This document shows positions 61,497-64,000 of a stretch of 64,000 nucleotides of DNA, piece after piece. A program made the position numbers and the translations under genes. Numbering within the stretch: the stretch's first letter is position 1; every line of letters begins with the position of its first letter. The notes beneath the pieces are model-generated. The model made no database searches. It was not told where the DNA came from and saw only the letters and a list, made by a program, of their open reading frames with translations. Source of the stretch: Pseudomonas sp. UMAB-08 (GTDB lineage: Bacteria > Pseudomonadota > Gammaproteobacteria > Pseudomonadales > Pseudomonadaceae); NCBI RefSeq assembly GCF_900095225.1, contig NZ_LT607422.1:64780-128779 (forward strand), given 5' to 3'.

Positions 61497-62434
61497 TCTT
61501 CGCCTGCCTCGCCATACACCGCTTGCAGAATGGCTTGCGCGCCCTGGGCCAGCAACGCTTCAGCGACCTGCACACCCAGTGCCTGAGCCTCGGATTGCGG
61601 GCCTCGGGCTTCGGCGTTGAGCAGCAGGCCTCCCGCAGGGTCGCCCACCAAACCACGCAACCAGACCTGTTCACCTTCAAGCACGGCGTAACAGGCGATG
61701 GGAACCTGGCAACCGCCATTCAGGTGTTTGTTCAAGGCGCGCTCGGCGGTAACCCGCACAGCCGTGTCGGCATGATGCAGCGGTGCGAGCAAGGCATGGA
61801 TTTCAGTGTCCGCGCTGCGGCATTCGATACCGACCGCGCCTTGGCCACCGGCGGGCAAGCTGTCGTCGACGCTGATCGCTGAGGTGATACGGCTTTCGAA
61901 ACCGAGACGAATCAAACCGGCGGCGGCAAGGATGATCGCGTCGTACTCACCGGCATCCAGTTTCGCCAGTCGGGTATTGACGTTACCCCGCAAGAAACGG
62001 ATTTCCAGATCAGGTCGACGCGAGAGCAATTGAGCCTGACGACGCAGGCTCGAAGTGCCGACGACGCTGCCCGCAGGCAACTGATCCAGACTGGAGAACG
62101 TGTTGGACACAAAAGCGTCGCGCGGGTCTTCACGCTCGCAGATGCAGAACAAGCCAAGGCTTGGGGGGAAGTCCATGGGCACGTCTTTCATCGAGTGCAC
62201 AGCGATGTCCGCTTCATGCTCAAGCAGGGCCGTTTCCAGCTCCTTGACGAACAACCCCTTGCCGCCAATTTTGGACAACGGCGAATCGAGCAGCTTGTCG
62301 CCACGACTGACCATGGGCACCAGCGTCACGACCAGCCCTGGGTGAAACTGCTCCAAACGGGCTTTAACATATTCGGCCTGCCACAGGGCCAGCGCACTTT
62401 TGCGGGTAGCAATGCGGATTTCGCGAGAGGACAT
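61493..62434 (-). CDS. hemC: Porphobilinogen deaminase (hydroxymethylbilane synthase)
   Basis: 313 residues from ATG 62434 (MSSREIRIATRKSALALWQA). The dipyrromethane cofactor cysteine is in LNGGCQVPIACYAV (about C242); the substrate-binding Arg/Asp area includes VHSMKDVPMDFP and GTSSLRRQAQLL. It joins four porphobilinogen units. It follows algR by 83 bp, as in PAO1. Confidence 0.97.
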   Translation of the reverse strand: MSSREIRIATRKSALALWQAEYVKARLEQFHPGLVVTLVPMVSRGDKLLDSPLSKIGGKGLFVKELETALLEHEADIAVHSMKDVPMDFPPSLGLFCICEREDPRDAFVSNTFSSLDQLPAGSVVGTSSLRRQAQLLSRRPDLEIRFLRGNVNTRLAKLDAGEYDAIILAAAGLIRLGFESRITSAISVDDSLPAGGQGAVGIECRSADTEIHALLAPLHHADTAVRVTAERALNKHLNGGCQVPIACYAVLEGEQVWLRGLVGDPAGGLLLNAEARGPQSEAQALGVQVAEALLAQGAQAILQAVYGEAGEE

Positions 62435-62517
62435 GGGGTAAATCCGTACTTGAATAGATGTGACGGATAATAACAGCTCGGCCATGACCTCTGTAGACGC
62501 GCTTGCCCGCGCCGCTT

Positions 62518-63264
62518 TTACAGCTGTTGCATCATCTTGCGCACCCCGGCCACATGCCGACGGCTGACGATCAACGCATCCCCATTGAGGCCCTTGAGAA
62601 ACAGCTGAAAATGGCCCAAAGGCGTACGCTGCAAGCGCTCGATGCGATCACGGGCAACCAGTGCATTACGGTGGATACGCACGAAGCGATCGCCGAACTC
62701 ATCCTCCAACGCCTTGAGTGGCTCGTCCAGCAGCACCTCACCGCCTTCATGGCGCAAGGTCACGTACTTGTGATCCGCGATGAAATAAATCACTTGGTTG
62801 AGCGGAATCAGCTCAATGCCTTTGCGGGTTCGCGCACTGATATGGCTCCGCGGGCCAGTGCCGCTTTCGGCCGCAGGCCGGGTCAATGCCGCCAGTTGCA
62901 CCCGATTGGGTCGCTCGGCTTTTTTCAAGGCTTCGAGCAAATGCTCGGCACGCACCGGTTTGACCAGATAGCCCACAGCGCTAACCTGAAACGCCTCCAG
63001 GGCAAACTCGTCATGGGCGGTGCAAAACACCACCGCTGGCGGCGTCTCGCGCTCGCACAATCGAGCGGCAACTTGCAGACCATCCAGGCCGGGCATACGG
63101 ATATCGAGTAACACGACATCAGGTTTGAGACTGTCGATCAACGCCAAGGCTTCTTCACCATTAGTGGCGCTGGGTTCAAGGACTCGATAGCCCTCGAGTT
63201 CGCTGACCAGGCGGCTTAGTCGCTCGCGGGCCAGGGGTTCGTCATCAACGATCAGGACATTCAT
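62518..63264 (-). CDS. algR: AlgR, LytTR-type response regulator
   Basis: 248 residues from ATG 63264. The receiver domain has DDEP at 7-10, phosphorylated Asp at 54 (VVLLDIRMPGLDGL) and K in YLVKPVRAEHLL. The C-terminal LytTR DNA-binding domain runs from about 145 (VIYFIADHKYVTLRHEGGE, RIHRNALVARDRIERL). It controls alginate, twitching and virulence genes in P. aeruginosa. ATG overlaps the algZ stop by 4 bp. Confidence 0.97.
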   Translation of the reverse strand: MNVLIVDDEPLARERLSRLVSELEGYRVLEPSATNGEEALALIDSLKPDVVLLDIRMPGLDGLQVAARLCERETPPAVVFCTAHDEFALEAFQVSAVGYLVKPVRAEHLLEALKKAERPNRVQLAALTRPAAESGTGPRSHISARTRKGIELIPLNQVIYFIADHKYVTLRHEGGEVLLDEPLKALEDEFGDRFVRIHRNALVARDRIERLQRTPLGHFQLFLKGLNGDALIVSRRHVAGVRKMMQQL

Positions 63265-64000
63265 ATTGCGTTGGCTTCCTGCGTAAGTCTCGCACAAGGA
63301 TAGCGTAGACAGGTGAAGTGACGACCGTCACGGCGCTCCACGCTCAGACTGGCGCGGGGACCAAAAAGTGCCGCAATGCGTGCACCAATGTTTACCAGCG
63401 CCTGATGAGTACCGTTAGAAGTCTGCCTTTTGGCAACTTCGTCATAGGGATTGCTGACACACAATATGAACTCTCCCTTTTTATAGGTTGCTTCGACCCT
63501 TACTACACCGCCTTCGACCCGAGGAGCAATCCCGTAGATCAAGGCGTTTTCAAGCAGTGGTTGTAAGGTTAGCTGTGGAATCGGCAAGTCGTCTGGAATT
63601 GCACTCACTGCCCACTCCAACTGTAGACGTTCGCCAAGACGATATTGCTCAATCGATAAATAACGTTTCGCCAACTCCAGCTCATCATGCCATGTCACCA
63701 GACTCCCCGGTTTGGCAAGACTGGCACGAAACAGGTCGGAAAGGTCCAGCACCGCTTGCTCGGCCTTGACCGGATCGCTGGCCACCAGACTAGCAATACT
63801 GTTGAGCGTATTGAATAGAAAGTGCGGGCGGATCCGCGCCTGAAGCGATTCGATCCGGGCCCCCAGTTCGGCCTGTTGCTGTTTGCGCCACTGACTCTGC
63901 AAGTAAAAGTAACGCAGCATCAGCGCAGACATAATCAAGGCGATCAGCGAATACCGTAGATAACGCTCGACCATTGCGCCAACTGAAGGTGATCCATCCA
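63261..64000 (-). CDS. algZ: AlgZ/FimS sensor histidine kinase (5' end missing)
   Basis: The frame is open to the end of the window, so the N-terminus and most membrane segments are missing. The visible 246 codons include one span (YSLIALIMSALMLRYFYL), the His-kinase core RIRPHFLFNTLNSIASLVAS (the phosphorylated His region of the LytS/PF06580 class), and LTLQPLLENALIYGIAPRVEGG for ATP. An internal ATG 63974 is not the true start. It is the partner of AlgR, with ATGA overlap. Confidence 0.94.
   Translation of the reverse strand, partial: DGSPSVGAMVERYLRYSLIALIMSALMLRYFYLQSQWRKQQQAELGARIESLQARIRPHFLFNTLNSIASLVASDPVKAEQAVLDLSDLFRASLAKPGSLVTWHDELELAKRYLSIEQYRLGERLQLEWAVSAIPDDLPIPQLTLQPLLENALIYGIAPRVEGGVVRVEATYKKGEFILCVSNPYDEVAKRQTSNGTHQALVNIGARIAALFGPRASLSVERRDGRHFTCLRYPCARLTQEANAI

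Overview
The window is a piece of a Pseudomonas chromosome, most likely from the P. fluorescens lineage; the genus is well supported and the species group is an inference. The gene order ubiI-ubiH-pepP-ygfB | zapA-6S RNA-fau, then rho-trxA-ppx-ppk-hemB, then algP-FKBP-algQ-dsbB-hemY-hemX-hemD-hemC-algR-algZ follows the order I know from P. aeruginosa PAO1 around PA5213 to PA5262. The DNA is GC-rich, with many long antisense open frames that are only shadows of real genes.

Layout. (1) 1-7.4 kb: the end of a CYTH-CHAD protein, then an accessory type VI secretion island on the minus strand. It runs vgrG (frameshifted near its 5' end), an 834-residue multidomain effector (M23-like N-terminus, EF-hand, pesticin/T4-lysozyme-like tip), an LprI/DUF1311-type probable immunity protein, a small secreted orphan, and a displaced decayed fragment of the effector. 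The toxin tip and everything downstream are visibly more AT-rich than the rest. (2) 7.4-12.8 kb: a small unassigned gene, a stand-alone GspE/PilB-type ATPase, a zeta-toxin-like pair whose toxin carries an in-frame amber codon, a QmcA/NfeD pair and a DUF2388 gene. (3) 12.8-20.2 kb: gcvT-gcvH-gcvP behind a ferric-iron ABC permease and binding protein with no ATPase gene alongside. (4) 20.3-26.5 kb: ubiquinone hydroxylases, pepP, ygfB, then divergent zapA, 6S RNA and fau, and a 50-codon membrane protein gene. (5) 26.7-37.7 kb: EVE-domain gene, a YhiI/YhiH/YhhJ-type ABC exporter, FliL-like, quinone oxidoreductase, ChaC-like, PagP-like barrel, a ferredoxin-reductase and ubiD. (6) 37.8-44.7 kb: rho, trxA, ppx, ppk, hemB. 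(7) 44.9-54.5 kb: membrane and housekeeping genes (DedA, sterol desaturase, ElbB, YaiI), a cytochrome c-FTR1 iron permease with a candidate Fur box, a LysR/isochorismatase/LysE group and an ABC-F ATPase. (8) 54.6-64 kb: the algP/algQ/dsbB/hem/algR/algZ block, with algZ cut by the window end.

Most of the window is conserved core genome. The most unusual part is the effector island. It reads as a polymorphic-toxin locus in which a lysozyme tip plus its inhibitor replaced an older tip, leaving a roughly 105-bp scar of the old gene downstream. No CRISPR array, tRNA, rRNA or complete insertion sequence was seen.
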